From assembly GCA_016490735.1 (NCBI GenBank), contig JAEMWC010000260.1:162501-226500 (forward strand): a DNA stretch of 64,000 bases. Reading direction: 5' to 3'. Below, piece after piece: positions 27,446-38,558 of the stretch. The position numbers and the translations under genes are program-made. The stretch comes from Pachyseris speciosa. Lineage: Eukaryota > Cnidaria > Anthozoa > Scleractinia > Pachyseridae. The notes below the pieces were generated by a model. It did no database searches, was not told where the DNA came from, and was given only the letters and a program-made list of their open reading frames with translations. Within the stretch, counting starts at the first letter, position 1; each line of letters opens with the position of its first letter.

Positions 27446-27583
27446 ATGGAACCAGCTGAGACTAAAAGGAAATGTTTTTCTCCAGTATCAACCGAAGAAA
27501 TTCAGCATCTTATAGGAGGAAAAGATTCGGAAAATACAAGAAAGGCATATTCTACTTTTTCAGGTACTTTTAAACGTTTGTAA
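27446..27583 (+). pseudogene. Orphan first exon resembling the N-terminus of Crypton-type / DUF3504 tyrosine recombinase proteins
   Basis: An ATG in good context opens a 45-codon frame starting MEPAETKRKCFSPVSTEE and continuing to GGKDSENTRKAYSTF. A sound splice donor follows (TTTTCAG|GTACTT at 27563/27564); without splicing it stops at 27583. The K-D-S-E-N-T-(K/R)-K-A spacing recalls the start of the SAM-like N-terminal domain in Crypton-derived animal proteins. That is recognition from memory of the family pattern, not a search. No matching downstream exon is visible, so it is probably an orphaned fragment. A GC-rich island lies about 130 bp upstream and could be its promoter. Confidence 0.4.
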
Positions 27584-27782
27584 ATTATTCATTCAGCAGG
27601 GTTGTGAAAAAAGACGTGTTCTTGTAGTGCCGTCTTTGTTTGTTTGTTTGTTCATTTTGCTGTGATTGTTGAAGGGAAAGTCTCGGTATATAACAAATCA
27701 CTTAAAATATTCAATCATTGCTCAAAGAAGGTGGAACGACTTTCACGTACTCAAGATGTACAAGCCGAAGAAAACAAAAAAC

Positions 27783-27785
27783 ATC

Positions 27786-27853
<68 letters not shown>

Positions 27854-27856
27854 TAA

Positions 27857-27953
<97 letters not shown>

Positions 27954-27990
27954 TACATATACACACATACATACATACATACATATAACA
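27783..27990. repeat. (CA)n / (CATACA)n / (CATA)n compound microsatellite
   Basis: About 200 bp of alternating CACA and ACATAC units, ending in CATA tetramers. Long ORFs over it on both strands are low-complexity artefacts. Confidence 0.97.
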
Positions 27991-28349
27991 TTTTCAGTGT
28001 GACTAGTCACTGGTCGCTGGGAAGATTTTCAATTGTGGATTATTGCTGCAACGTTTAGCTGAAGTCAGATGTTTGTTTAGTTAATTTTGAATAGACTGGC
28101 TCGAGAGCATAGTTCAGCCATTCTACGTAAACGGGTGCAAGTGGTGTCGCATTCCGGAAAATAAAAATTTTAGAGCTGACTTGCGGCTAATTTTTATAGG
28201 ATCTTTATCAACTTCCATGTCATTGAAGTAATGTGAAAACTTTAGATTGCCTGTGATATGTCTTTTTATTTTTTTGGCCCTCATTTTTACAAGCAAGTCT
28301 TTGAAAAATCAGGTGTCGCATGGCTAAAAATAGAAATGAAACATTGAAA

Positions 28350-31300
28350 TCTTACCTTGTTACGCCTTGTTTCTCCTTATTTTATATTTTCTCACTAAAG
28401 TAAAGATCGAGACATAACTCACCAAACCACTAGCGAGCTTTTCGGATGAAATTTTTTTCTAAGTACAATGAAATTACAGTTGTCGCATAGTTTAAGGTAA
28501 TTTACGTTACCAGAAACATGAACAAGCTTAAAAATGTTATTTTTGTTCCTTAACAATGGAAAACATAAATGTAATAGGAGTTGAATCTATAAATGTTCAA
28601 GTTAATTTCAATATGAGACCAGGTTATGGGAATAGCTTGCTAAAATTCTGCTCAGTTGCTCAGTCTGATGGCCATTCACGTTTTCAGTTGTAATTTACGT
28701 TACCATAAATTTGGCTTCCCCCTCTCTGTGTAGAGAGTCAAAGGAGTCTATAGCCTCATTCTATCGACGAGTGTTCGTATACGTTTTGTTGACAAAATGA
28801 AATTTCTCGGGATTCCTCTATACTTTTTTCAAAAAGACATTGCGACCATGCCGATATCATTTACGTTACCGTAACGTAAATTACGCGAATTCGAGGTGTT
28901 AATTTCGAACTTGGTATTAAGCCACTCACAATGGCGATAGATCAAACATCCGGCATCACTGTATTCAGTGTTTGATGACTCAACATGACTAAAATAAAGT
29001 ATTCAATGCAAAATTCTTTCTTTTGAGTTGCTGCCCTCGCGCATTAACTGAGTCAAGGTCAAAAATTAGGTCTGTTGACTCGGGGGTGGAAGCTGAATAA
29101 TGAATAATGAATAACGGGTTTAATTAAAAAATGAATAAAGAATGATTGGGTTTGGAAAATCCCGAATAATGAATAACGCAGCTGTGCCAGTGGAATAATG
29201 AATAACATTTTCTTTTGTTATGTATTTTGTGATATATTCTCAGAAGCATTTTTTTTTTATAATTCGGTAATGTATAAGATGAAACCTCAAAAGATGCGAA
29301 ACGTCTCTCTGCAAAACTTCCAGGTGGAACTATTTCAATTTGCAACAGAACTTGACAGTTTTTCTGTCAAATGTCTTATTATAGTAACATATGACCTCTG
29401 ATACACGTGGACGTTGCCTGGTGGTGTCGATGTGTCAGTGGTGTATCAGGTCAGTTTGTCAACGCTTTAATATTGAGTGATAGAATAAGGAAGAGCAAGA
29501 AGTCTGAATGCTGAAGTTCTGTCTAAAACAACCATCAAAGGTCTTTATGATCCATGTGGTAAGAAAATCTCGTGTATAGAATTCAATTAACAAAATTTGG
29601 ACACTCTGTCATGAGTCAAAGAAAAATCAGGGGTAAGATATATCATTGCCTCTTACCGACAAGGAAGAGAATGATCTGCCTCCAACCAAACCCAAACTGC
29701 TGATCCTTGAATGCTAAATTGACTCGTGCGCTATGATATTGATTTGCTTAATGTCGACAAAACTGTTTTAAAGTTTTGGTATTTAGTCCAATAAGCACTT
29801 TTGCCATGCATTTTGCTCCAGATCCCCTAGTTGTTATGGAAACGGAGCAATGCATTTTTTCAATGGTGTTGGTGGTCACGGGAAAGGAAACTTTGGGGAT
29901 TTCAGTATGCCACCAGCCGAATGGATCGGAAGTCCCAATTTTACGGCTCTTTCAGCCTGAGCCATTTCAGCTATGAGCCCAACGCTCCATGTGATCGACG
30001 TTGTTAAAATTGATGATGTGTGTCGAATGTTCTTTCCATTGAAAGGAACTGAGGCAGTCAGTTTAAAAGGGCAGGCTGTGGTTGGTTTTCTTATTGCTAC
30101 AGCGAGTGATGCTATGGCAATCAAACCAGGTCTTCAGCTTTAGCAGGCTAATGGTATTAATGATCTGGCTAAATGATCCACCTGTGAATATGGCAGATAA
30201 AGTTAAAGAACTGGGACCAGTTGCTCGAGGCATGGTCAGCGCTAACTGGAGATAAATACCATGACAACCTATAGGGTTTCATACATCTTAACCAATGGTT
30301 AGTGCTAACCGTGCTTCGACCAACCCAGCCCTGTTAGTTAAGTCATATACAGAGATATAAAGTAGCCCATCTCATGAAAACATGTAAATTCAACACTCAA
30401 GCCTTAGAAGTGCACCTTACGTCAATGGACGATAAAGTGTCTGGACTAGTTGCTGTGTTTTACGAAGTTTCGCATGGTGGCTGCCAAGTTATACAAGATT
30501 TGCATGAAAAGCTGACCATCATCAATGTTTGTGAAGCATGCCTCATACTGGGCCATTCGACAGACGGGTATTCTTATTAAGAGCGATCGAGATTACTGGA
30601 CCCGTAAACGCGTTTGGGACGTCTCAACACGAGATTCAAAGAATGGCATCCAGCAGGCAGCAACACCCTGTTCTAATTATCTCGAGTTCAGATACGTTTC
30701 AGAATTTTGTAACTTGGCCGGTGCTCCGATTGTCAATCTCGTCAAAAGGCTTTCATGAAGAGGTTATTTGGCCTTTACCCAGAGAGCCTTGAATTTCCCA
30801 TGACAGACCCGCCTCATAATTTGAAACCTGTGCGCTCCACTGTTCTGGTACTGGCTTTTTCTGGATGAAAGACTCATTAACTTGAAGATCAGTGCAGTGC
30901 AAGACTCCCATTCGGCAATTCTACCCAGCAAATGCAATTAACGGTACTGTTATTCCAGTGGCAGTTGCGTTTTTAAAGGACTGACCATTTGCTGCAAACG
31001 GTACCAGAAACGTGGATGGAATTATGGAACATTGCTATCTACCATCGTTTCGTCCCTTATTTTGTCTCATTCGGGAATGTGCCTCGTAGACAACAGTCTC
31101 TTCGAGTCGCGTGATAAATATGCTATATGAAACGTTTCTCATGTGGACTGCAAGGGTCGAGCTCTTTTATGGAAAAGATAATGATCCAGGGAATGGGGAT
31201 GGTGTTGTCTCATCAGCCAGATTTTGTTCCCTTCACGGTATCGCAAACATGAGACGTTCCCTATTTATTTTTGGGACAGTGGAAACAGGGCAATCAGTGT

Positions 31301-31545
31301 AGTCACCAACGCCGAGAGATTTAGTAAACTGTCATCACTTCTGTATCCGTATGCACAGGTATTTGACATTGACCACCACAGATGAGCAGCTAGGTTCTCG
31401 TTTTCGAGGCAATGTCAGTAATAGAGAGATGGGTGGTATTTTTTATGTCCAGGAGAGGACCGGCAGAACATCAACCCAAGGTCCTGACCACGTCGTTTTG
31501 CAACAAGGAGGTCTTTTAAACTGATTCTTGGCAGCTTCAATCTAC
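28350..31545. mobile_element. 3.2-kb unit-2-specific insertion of unknown class
   Basis: Unit 1 reads from CATTGAA straight into an A-run and TTTTCTCAGAGCTGG; unit 2 has about 3.2 kb between. The left half has several GTAATTTACGTTACC motifs (28496-28511, 28690-28704) and a palindrome (28860-28880), plus GGGGGTGGAAGCTGAATAAT near 29082, the inverse complement of a segment lying outside it (near 11125 in unit 1 and 33745 in unit 2). The right half holds a decayed coding region. I could not define TIRs or a TSD. Confidence 0.55.
29776..31530 (+). pseudogene. Decayed coding region of unrecognised protein
   Basis: Short protein-like segments lie in order but in different frames with stops between. 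Examples: PISTFAMHFAPDPLVVMETE (from 29791), VDVVKIDD-type segments near 29995-30140, QALEVHLTSMDDKVSGLVAV and VIQDLHEKLTIINV (30374-30580), HTGPFDRRVF (from about 30541), and RVELFYGKDNDPGNGDGVVS followed by ARFCSLHGIANMRRSLFIFG (31111-31302). Composition and run lengths look like an ancestral ORF of about 580 codons broken by many indels. I do not recognise the family; given the setting it is probably a transposon-borne or retroposed gene. Confidence 0.5.
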
Positions 31546-31759
31546 TAAAAAAATCTTTTCTCAGAGCTAGAGTTAGTGCCGAAAATCTAATTGAGTATAC
31601 TTGTGGTTGTTTGCGTTAGTTACGCTCATGGTAGAGAATATATTTTCCCTCATGACGCAAGGCGGTTGCATGCCCACTCAATGTGGCATTCGATGCGCTT
31701 CTTGTGTGAGAGAGCTTGAGAAGATGTATTGCAAAAAGGTGGTCCTTTAATTTGAACTG

Positions 31760-33108
31760 CAGGGCCGTACCTAGGAGTTTTTGTCTGCGGGGGCAAACTC
31801 CGCACGCCTTCACCGGGGTCTCCCGTATACAGACAGGGTTTCTAGTTGGACGTTTTGTTTTCACCCCTACACAGAAGGTTGCCTCTAAGACCTTTAAGGA
31901 AACCACACTGATGCTTTTTGTTTTAAATTGTCATGATTTATTATGGCATAAACACCTTGTTTAGTTTGAAATTACCCCTGAGGTCAATGATGATTTATAT
32001 ACCATCTTTAACTCAAGCTATACTGTGAACAGCAGCTTAACACTTTGTATTGATGGTTTCAAAAATGGGTTGAAAGCCTTCGTTAGTTTGAACAGAGATT
32101 GGCTTGAAGAAACTTAGCTAAAATTGCAGGTTTCGGTATCAGAATACCAAGTCTCAAAAACGAGTCTATATTAGGCTGTTCTAGATTCTTCTCCAATTTG
32201 ACTTCATGTCATAGATCTCTCTTGGAGTGGGAATGAAGTCCGTTCCGCGATGAATTAACAGCATAGCAAGGCCACATTCATTGATGAGTCCAAGTCCGTA
32301 ACTTCAGACGGCGTAGGGCTGAGAAGGAGCGTTCGCAACTGACGCTTCCGACAGGCGTGGTTAGAAAGATCGACAGCACCTTGTGAATGGCGGGACTGCA
32401 ATCAGGCATTGCTCCCTCTTGTTCTGACTCTGGCTCCATCGCGTGTTTCATCCTACACCTTGCCAGCTGTGCGTCAAAATCAGACTTCTCCGAGAAATCT
32501 AGATGGTTGCTGAAGTAGTTCTTGATCTTCTCGATATGCTTGTCAATTAACTTGGGCAAGTACAAAGGGAACACGTTTTGAGTGGTAATCAGGCCTTGCA
32601 GCATGGTGCTGGATTGAAAATCTAGAGTCAGGTTCACCGACAACGTGATCTATAAATAAATAGAACACATTAATCCTGTAGTAGTCTGATGGCTGATCGT
32701 TGTGTGCGGCGTTTGCTCGATGGTGTTTAACAGTCGTTATACGGGGCTTACCAGGGTGACGTTGATAGAGTCAGCTACCCGGCTGATTCGAATCCACACC
32801 ATTAACTGTTTCCCGCCAAATTCTAAACCACAGGCCGCCCAAATCACATAATCATTAATGTCATAAGAAAACTCGTACTGGCTTTTGCCTCGAAAGATTT
32901 TCCAAAATAATTATTTGGAATTTACATTGAAGCCGACAGGAAGATTTTTCAGTCAATTAGTCGGTTTTCTTGAGATTTCGGCCAATATAGCTACAAGAAA
33001 TAGCCCAGCAAAATCAAACACTACGTTAGAAAAAAAAAACATTTAGTTTTCCTGGCGGGGGCAACTGCCCCCCCCCCCCTCCCTGCCTCCCCGCTATGTA
33101 CGTCCCTG
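31760..33108 (-). mobile_element. hAT-type DNA transposon remnant, 1.35 kb
   Basis: The left end is CAGGGCCGTACCTAGG and the complement of the right end is CAGGGACGTACATAGC, a hAT-style TIR. Unit 1 reads TTGAACTGATTGAG without the insert. The left flank keeps TTGAACTG while the right flank keeps only AAGTG, so the 8-bp TSD is imperfect. Both ends are followed by C/G-runs. It encodes only a piece of a transposase. Confidence 0.85.
32278..32650 (-). pseudogene. hAT transposase C-terminal dimerisation region, truncated and frameshifted
   Basis: Reading from a retained splice acceptor (TTTATTTATAG before 32650), the frame gives ITLSVNLTLDF... and ends with the hallmark TTPVGSVSCERSFSALRRLK of the hAT dimerisation domain, as in ZMYM1-like and related transposases. 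The frame then stops, while the +1 frame continues GLGLINECGLAMLLIHR, which matches the expected next block (RLNGLALLxIHR), so a frameshift has occurred. The catalytic core and N-terminus are missing, so the copy is dead. Confidence 0.85.
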
Positions 33109-33267
33109 AAGTGATTGAGATTCATTCTAAGATTTGAATAAATATCAGTTAAATTTGATAAAACATTAAAGCGAGTAGATTTTTCAGTATAATATGACGG
33201 TATTATATATTATGACCAAATGTATTATAATTTGAATTAGAATTCAATCCCTCTTGCACTGAAGCAA

Positions 33268-33659
33268 TACCGTCGATTGCATCTACCCGTGAACGCACGC
33301 GCCCAAAACATGTTTTCACGTGATGTCAAAGGTCTGCGTTTCAGGTGTCAAACTTTCAAAGTTTTCCCACCCAAATGTGAAGTTCCTTCGGTGTTCTCGT
33401 GGTTCAATTCACTGTCAACGCAGTCAAGAAATCTGAGGAAAGTCAGCGAAAATTCTCTCCCTGATATATATTGAAAGCAGGACGCCTTTTTGACAATTTC
33501 TTACTTTCTTGTTGACTGAAAACATATCCCTGTGAGTAGTGAAACACTGGCTGAAACTTCACATTTGGGCGGGGAAACTTAAAAGTTTGACACCCGAAAC
33601 AACTCAACTGAAAACATGTTTTGGGCACGTGCGTTCACGGATAGATGCAATCGACGGTA
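33268..33659. mobile_element. 388-bp foldback MITE with TA target duplication
   Basis: The element spans 33270-33657, flanked by TA; unit 1 has GCAATAATGAAC uninterrupted. It starts CCGTCGATTGCATCTACCCG and ends with the near-complement, and pairing continues imperfectly through nearly the whole element (for example GGTGTCAAACTTTCAAAG against the complement of the right arm). A TA duplication fits a Tc1/mariner-type transposase acting in trans. No ORF. Confidence 0.85.
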
Positions 33660-36600
33660 ATGAACAATGCATAATCCACAAAAATTTAGAAAGAATAATG
33701 AATAATTTGAAAAACATTCCCAAAGAATAACGATTAATTGAGGTCCAATTATTCAGCTTCCACCCCCGATGTTGAAGGAAACTCGTTCTTTCCTTTCACT
33801 CACAGCAATTCTTATAAGCAAGAGGCCTTATTACACCCGATAGAAATTTAGAAAAGATACGTTTTACTCTGAAGTTATCGTCATTTGAAACCGGTAAGTG
33901 GTTGTCGTCTGAGCACTAGCTTTTGAAACGTAACGTAAGTGACAGCGTTGGTAACGTAAATGGCATGCTGCGGTATGGAACAAAATTGGCTCACTAACAC
34001 AATTTTGCGTTGATATGAACTAAGTTAACTTGTAATAACAAAGGCAACTATATCTTACCCTGGTTTCCTTTAGTTTTGCTTAACTAATAGTTCAAAACAC
34101 AAAATTTTAGTTATTACAAAAGATTCTGTTATCTGGATCACTTACAGACATGCCTAAGTTACTAAGTCACATGCCTAAGGCGCTGTAATTCAAAGGGCTT
34201 ACAGAGAAAGAAGGCTAAAAAAGGTGAGGCTTTTCAAAAGCGAGAAAGCGCTAGCAGTCGTCTTATGAAGTATTACACTCCATCGAAAGAATCTAAGTAA
34301 ACAAGCACTTGACGAAAGGAGAGCAATGAACAGGGAAAATGATCGAAAATACAGAGAAAGAAAAGCAGCAGCTGCCAATAGCACGGTCTCACCAAATAGG
34401 TCTCCCTTTGAAAATTAAACTCAATTAAACCAGAGTGAAAAAAAAAAAGGCAATCAACAAAGCTATCAATCAATAAAGTCTAGTTGACATGTAGGAGACT
34501 TGATCAAAAACGTGTCATTTACGTTACTATTCCTCGAGTACATTAAGATAAAAGAACAAATTTAAATAGTTTGATGATTTTTCTCGATTATGATAAAGTT
34601 TTCCTTATAAGTCATAATATTTTGTCGTTTCTGCTCATTTGATATGATCGCCCTTTCAAGGAAAACCAAACGTAATTTACGTTACCACTTCTCTTGGTAA
34701 TTTACGTTACCTTGTTTCCAAGGAAATTTTAATTACTGTCATAGGAATTTTCGTACGGAATTAATTAAGCATGAAATTTAGGGACCTTATCCATTTAGTG
34801 TAAGTTATTTTGAAACCGTTTAGTCATTTTATGTAAAAAAAGTAACAAATACTATATTTTTCTAGTAAAATCCTATGATGATCATTTACGAAAAACTGAA
34901 TGTAAAATTAGGTTAATTTTCTTAAAGTGCTCCAATTTTATAAAAATATACGAGGATATGTCACATTTAGCGAAAAAAAGAACTGATTTAACGAAAATGG
35001 ACTAGCTTCTCTTTTAAAAATGAACAGGGTTTATGCTCAACCTCATAACGTTTTAATGAATAAAGGTTTCGAGGACCCATTTCACACAAGTGTATTTCAA
35101 ATGATGCCCGATAACCAGGACTACATTTCAAGACGTTTCTGTGAAAGTGATATTTCAACATTTTGAACCTTCTATTGCCCCCGTTTCCTTAGAATGGCTG
35201 AGTTACGAATTGGTCACATCGAAACACTTGCTAATTGTTGAATACATATTTTCAATTTCTTTTAGTTAGTTCAGAATAAAAGTGCATTTTGCTATTAGCT
35301 AAACATCAACAGCCCGGACAATTTTCTTAGTAATAGAAAAAAACTTTTTTAACACGATCCCAGCACTGTTTCTTGTCGTTCTAAAACACTCAGCAATGAA
35401 AAGTTGACTTCCATTTGTATTTCGGTTCTAGTTTCGAAATTTCTACTCGTTAATTCCGCTGCGAGACGACTAATGTTTTTATGGCTGCCGTTTCGAAGGA
35501 AAATTTTATTGAGCTTTCTCTGTTTGCTGAAGCGTTCATTGACGATATAAGGTAGTGCAAGTATAGGAGCTGAGAGCCTGTGTCCAGCTAACCAATGAAA
35601 ATGCTAGAAATCTGATATCCGTAGTTCAGTTTTTAATAATAATAATTATTATTATCATTATTATTGGGAAACTCCGCGGTCGTCGTGGTCGGCGTCAAGC
35701 GTACGCGCCCACCAGCAATACCGCTGGCCATGATTAACAGTATGGTGCTCCGCTTGGCGGTCTTTCGGGCCGTCGGAGTCCGCTATTAAATATTCTGAGT
35801 CTGTTTCCATTATAAGCATCGCTTGAAACTTTTCTTTTTAGAAATACTTATTGTACATAGTTCATCTTAGATCGCGCTTAACATTGTAAGCCCATTAATA
35901 TTACTTTAAATGCGCCATAAAAACATTTGACATGCCAAACATCCTCTAAGTCAAATTCGGCTTGAAAACATTCTATAGTAGTAACATTAAGCGGGCTTGC
36001 TGGATATGAAATTATCATTGCATAACCAAAGAGGCGCGTATCATTTCATACCCAGCGCGGCGCCCTCGATGGATCATTTGTGATGGAGATAATGATCATA
36101 ATCAGGAAGAGGAGGAAAGAGGAGGTGGATAATGATGAGGCGAAAGATGACTATGCGTGCTAGGACATAAGGATGAGGATGTCGATGATGGAAAAGCTCA
36201 GGGTGATAATAATGAAACTGGGAAATAGCGCGAGAATTAAGAGAGGTGTTATGATTAGCATGAGGGTGGAATGGTAAGGACTAGGGGACGGGTCATGCAG
36301 AGTGAGGATATATAGGGTGAAATGGGGAAAGGGTGAAGGTGAGAACGAGTATGAGGGGGAGAAGATGATTATGATGATGATGATGATGATGATGATTATG
36401 ATGATTATGATGATTGACTTGTGACAGTGGATGTCTTGTGTGGATATCTTGGTGTTTCTTCATAGCTGCTGTTTTTTTCTGAGAAATTCAATTTTGGTGT
36501 CCTGGATGGACTCGTACTCGTACAACAATTAACTATGAAAAATATCTATAAACTCGTATTGTCCCGTTACAGGTTTTTATTTGAGTTTCTTTGCTTGTTT

Positions 36601-37402
36601 ATGCAGTCTTTCTACCTTCAAACAATAACTTAAGATATCTCGCGCTGAATACCAAAACATGACAAATCAAAATCACGCAGCAACTCACGTGTCATGTTTC
36701 TATTATTAATTCATTTCACGTCTCAATGACCTTTTAAGGGAAACCTTTGCAAACATTCACTCAGTAAAGGAGTTTTGATGTACGCATACGTTTGCAGGGG
36801 AGACAAATACGAGTAAAGGTTAGAAATGAATTCATAAATATTTCAGATCTGACTAAAGCTTCTAAGTGGGCGTAAGAGTCCTCCATGTTGTTATGGTCAG
36901 ATTGTACAGTTTTGCTGTTCCAGTCTACAGGAAGAAGCAAAAAACAAAACCAACGAAACGCAAAAAATAGACTGAGTTAATTTTCTGTCTCATTAATGCT
37001 ATTTTGTGCCTAAGTTGTGCGTCCAGCTTTCATGCAAAATCATTTTCGTAACGACGAAACTGCACAGCTACACAATCTATGCAGCTTGCAAGTCAGACGT
37101 TGCTGAGAAATAGTTCTTCCAAAGTCGCACGCGTGAACGTAGTCGTAGTGGATGCGAGTTGAAGACCACTCGAAACTACTGCCTCAGCGGTTGATTCGAG
37201 TAAAATCAAAATCGTTCACGCTGGAGGAATTGAATCCTGTAATTGAGATTAAAATGCGCGCAACTCCTCTTGAACTAGAGCCATCATCCAAAAGCAAATG
37301 AAAATATAAGTAAATGTTGATCGAAACACTGAATCAACTGAAGCAAACGTAACTGAAATTGTCCCACTTCGATAACACATAGTTATAGATATCACTTCCC
37401 AA

Positions 37403-37792
37403 ATGGCGGTGAAAATCTTGTTCCTGATGTTAATAGCCAAGAAAGATCAAGTTCATAACCACGGAAAAAATGAACTTCTTCTTGTGATGGTCTGTTTACT
37501 GTATGATCTTGCGATGTCTTCTGGCGAACGAGACATGGCAAAAGAATTGTTTGCCATTCTTTCACATACCTTTCAGCAAAACCATAACTTGTTTTTACAG
37601 AATAGCATCCATGAAAACATTTATTGGGGTCAATTAAAGAACATACATGCTTTCAAACTGATCCCAATAAACCTTACACGTGAAAGAACTAAAATTCGTA
37701 AGCCACTACGGCAAATCTATTCAGAGGGTTGCCCACTCATTTCAGAAACAAAGAAACGCAACATTCCTCCTGGATCTTCGCTTTTGAGATAG
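37403..37792 (+). other. Unit-3 copy of the doubtful conserved ORF, 129 codons
   Basis: It starts at a true ATG (MAVKILFLMLIAKKDQ) and keeps the frame of the unit-1 copy, ending slightly earlier (PPGSSLLR). No domain, signal peptide or membrane segment is apparent. Coding status is unproven. Confidence 0.15.
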
Positions 37793-38403
37793 AGAACATT
37801 CTCTGTTCTGGAAGTTTTCACCTCAAAAAAGGATTGCTGTCCCGTAATCAAATGGAAAGTTCGCGGACATATTCTGTTTTTCCTAATGTATTGGCAGTTT
37901 TCAGGCGCACCACGAGATCTTCGAAACCTCGGGAATCTTCGAACTGAAAACTGCATCATTTCGTTGCGGTCACCCGCTATTTCTCGCACGGGAACTAACA
38001 TAAGCGTTCGCTTGATACAGTGGATACATGAAACATGCGAACGAGGTAAGAAATTCTAGCCTAACGAGGTATGAAATTCTAGTGCTCAACTGAAAAGGTA
38101 AAATCAATATGTCAATATTTTCCATGATGTTGGCATCCGTTCTCTGGATTCATCTGCTACTGTCTATGTTGTTTGCATGAAGAAGTGTTTAAAATAGGGT
38201 ACACAGCAACCAGATTTTCGACTCTTTACAAAGTCGGCTCACTCATTAAATAGTGTCAACAGTATATTTAGCATATATGAACAAAATGGTGGAAATGGAG
38301 TTGTAATTGTTTATATTTGTCTACTCCTTGATATGTCTTTAAAAAGTGCTCGATATTGACTCAAGAATACAAAACGAGACGAAACCCATGCCTCAAAATG
38401 AAA

Positions 38404-38558
38404 TAGGCTAGTTTCGAATTGTGGGAGAACAAAAGAACAGAGTCGAGGTTGAGGGGAATAATTTGCATTTTCTTTTGTCAAAAACAAAGGAAAATGTAAA
38501 TTATTCCCCTCAACCTCGACTCTGTTCTTTTGTTCTCCCACAATTCGAAACTAGCCTA
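38404..38558. mobile_element. 155-bp near-perfect palindromic MITE
   Basis: It starts TAGGCTAGTTTCGAATTGTG and ends with its exact complement; the two arms pair along essentially the full length with only a few mismatches near the centre and almost no loop. It interrupts the sequence AAATGAAATTACAAAAGC of unit 1. The TSD is not clear (TA or a 3-bp variant). Confidence 0.85.

Larger units (their letters stand above)
27172..28207. other. Unit-2-specific 1-kb segment with GC-rich island, candidate exon and microsatellite
   Basis: Unit 1 joins ATTAGGTTTT directly to CAACTTCCATG; unit 2 has about 1,036 bp between. The segment holds a GC-rich stretch with a repeated CCCGCGCGCCGGAT (about 27284-27314), a short exon (27446-27563) and a long CA/CATACA microsatellite. 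A near copy of the left flank (ACGTCATATCTACAGCC) lies just inside the left end, so it may be retained ancestral sequence lost from unit 1 rather than an insertion. Confidence 0.6.
15702..36494. repeat. Macro-repeat unit 2, inflated by several insertions
   Basis: This copy is collinear with unit 1 but 20.8 kb long because of insertions at 21203-21577, 27172-28207, 28350-31545, 31760-33108 and 33270-33657, plus local tandem duplications (16490-17680 and 18119-18602). It lacks the hammerhead element shared by units 1 and 3: the empty site is near 21895-21920. It also lacks a segment of about 225 bp found in unit 1 near 6265-6490. The stretches 18600-21190, 21580-25890, 26240-27170 and 33960-36060 match unit 1 and show no supportable gene. 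Confidence 0.9.

Noticed and set aside
27644..28058. Several ORFs on both strands at the CA/CATACA microsatellite
   Set aside because: Low-complexity translation of a microsatellite in all frames.
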